From positions 55,986 through 103,239 of the forward strand of contig RWJK01001059.1 of NCBI GenBank assembly GCA_004335835.1: 47,254 nucleotides of DNA, read 5' to 3'. Position numbers and translations under genes: made by a program. Below are positions 45,882 through 47,254 of the stretch, piece by piece (position 1 is the first letter of the stretch; every line of letters begins with the position of its first letter). The notes beneath the pieces were generated by a model. It was not told where the DNA came from and ran no database searches. It saw only the letters and a list, made by a program, of their open reading frames with translations. This stretch comes from Scenedesmus sp. ARA3. Taxonomy: Eukaryota > Chlorophyta > Chlorophyceae > Sphaeropleales > Scenedesmaceae.

Positions 45882-46826
45882 ATGCCTCGCGTCAAAGCAA
45901 CTCGATGCTTGTTGAACGATCTGCTTTCGGCACTATTAGGAGGTGTTGGAGGTAAGATGCCTTGGCACCATGCAGCGCAGCAGCTGCCTCTGTTGGGCTG
46001 CCTCTGGACAGCTACTGCCGCTGCTGCTGCTGTTCCTGCTGCTGCTCATGCTACTGCTACTGCCGTTCAGCAACATGCTAGCTATTGGACCAGCACTCAC
46101 AACACACTTCGCTTCCTTTCCATCCAACTTGCTGCAGCAGCAGGCGACCACATGGTGTGCGAGTTCACCTGCAGCTGCTGCGGCTCCAGCACGGCAGCAG
46201 CTGCAGATGCACTGTGTGGCTTCCTGGCAGGTGGTGCAGCAGAAGCCCTGGCAGGGTTCAGCAGCAGGCAGGGTTTTGAAGCGCTGCAGGTGGGGCACTG
46301 TCACGTGTTGTAGTGTATGGTGTATAATGCTGGTGCTGCAGTCAAGCTGAAGGCTTGCTCGAAGTCATCGCCACCTGCTGCAGCAGTGGCAGCTGCTGCT
46401 CTGTGTCATGCCAGCTGCTCTGCAGCTTGCAATGCAGGCTGAGCTCTCCTGTGCTGAACCTGATGCCGGACCTATGTCAATGGATCATGCTTGCTCTAAC
46501 CCTGCTGTCTGCAGGTGGGCTTGGCTAGCCACAATGATGCAGTGGTGTGTGCCTGCCTGAGGGTGGCAGCAGCACTGCTGCAGGCGGTACTAGGCCTGTG
46601 CAGCAGCACAGCAGCAGCCGGCAGCCCGCCAAGTGCTGAAGGACGCAGCTGCCAAGAACTGCAGCATGACACATGTGGTAGCAACATAGTTGGATGTCAG
46701 CAGCAGCAGCAGCAGACACAGGAGGCGCAGCAGTTGCCGCCACAGGTTAGTGAGCAGCTCCTGAAACATCAGCAGACACAAGCTGGACACCAGTTGCATG
46801 CGAAAAGAGACGGCATACACCAGCAT

Positions 46827-46861
<35 letters not shown>

Positions 46862-47254
46862 ACATGGACACGTCAGCAGCAGCACAGATGAACAACATGA
46901 CAGCCGTGATGCTGGTGGCGAGCTGCAACTGCACAGCAGCAGTGGCATGTCCTGGCACGAGCTGCTGCAGCTGCTGCTGGCTGCTGCTGCTGCTCCTGGC
47001 GCGTCAGCAGCAGTGCAGGCGGCGGCTCTGCAGGAGCTGCGGCAGCTGCTGCTGCGCCTGGCAGATGCCTTGGCAGCAGCAGCAGCAACTGCAGTAGCAG
47101 TTGCGGCCAGCCAAGATGAAGGGTGCAGCAGCAGCAGAAGCAGCACGCTTGCTGCTGTGAGGAGTGTGTTGCTGCCCCGGGTGCTGCCGCTGGCCCTGTC
47201 AGCCCTGCAGGGCGAGCAGCAGGAGCTGCGCAGGTGGGCGGGGTGAGGGCGAGG
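45882..47254 (+). CDS. Unrecognised helical-repeat-like protein, 5' part
   Basis: Exons 45882-45951, 46144-46289 and 46515 to about 47233 or 47242, after which the gene leaves the window; phases agree so far. About 310 residues are visible. The start (MPRVKATRCLLNDLLSALL) and later stretches (DALCGFLAGGAAEALAGF, VCACLRVAAALLQAVLGL, LQELRQLLLRLADALA, VLPLALSALQGEQQELRR) are Leu/Ala-rich amphipathic helices of the sort found in HEAT/ARM-type proteins. I cannot name the family. A Gln/His-rich low-complexity block (coded by CAG runs near 46700-46860) interrupts them. Both GTGGGC (47234) and GTGAGG (47243) near the right edge are possible donors and leave the same phase. Confidence 0.6.

Overview
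This window is nuclear DNA from a eukaryote, most probably a chlorophyte green alga. The evidence is GC-rich coding sequence, many small exons with canonical GT-AG introns, very abundant (CAG/CTG)n triplet runs, and plant-type genes: a plastid-type sugar-phosphate translocator, an NAXE-PNPO fusion like plant PDX3, an ITPK kinase, a dirigent-like protein and L18a-like membrane proteins. A Sphaeropleales or Chlamydomonadales alga would fit, but I cannot name the species. There are no bacterial operons, no CRISPR array, and I recognise no tRNA or rRNA gene.

I assembled twelve genes by joining exons so that reading phase is kept across every junction. Left to right they are: (1) 3' part of a triose-phosphate-translocator-family gene, + strand, 61-1743; (2) secreted subtilase (S8 peptidase with PA insert), - strand, 4918-12171; (3) NAD(P)HX epimerase / pyridoxamine-phosphate oxidase fusion (PDX3 type), - strand, 13094-18080; (4) leucine-rich-repeat protein fused to an alpha/beta-hydrolase-like domain, - strand, 18937-23152; (5) tail-anchored ankyrin-like protein, - strand, 23499-25679; (6) membrane-anchored Ala/Ser-rich coiled-coil protein, + strand, 26201-30389; (7) secreted Cys-rich modular protein, + strand, 31711-33474; (8) Pro-rich two-TM L18a-like protein A, - strand, 34937-35956; (9) secreted dirigent-like protein, - strand, 37296-38800; (10) L18a-like paralogue B, - strand, 40600-42006; (11) inositol-trisphosphate 5/6-kinase, + strand, 42595-45634; (12) 5' part of an unrecognised helical-repeat-like gene, + strand, 45882 to the window end. 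Genes 5/6 and 10/11 are divergent pairs sharing short promoter regions. The genes do not form one pathway.

Two structural patterns run through the window. First, many introns carry a (CTG)n run, read on the gene's own strand, directly before the acceptor CAG, so the triplet repeat sits where a polypyrimidine tract would be. Second, exon-intron junctions are repeatedly copied in tandem into the neighbouring intron, with the splice site included. I find this in genes 2, 3 (two junctions), 6, 7 and 11 (two junctions), and a related duplication of the final coding segment in gene 4. This recurrent junction duplication is the most unusual thing in the window and could feed intron growth, exon gain or alternative splicing.
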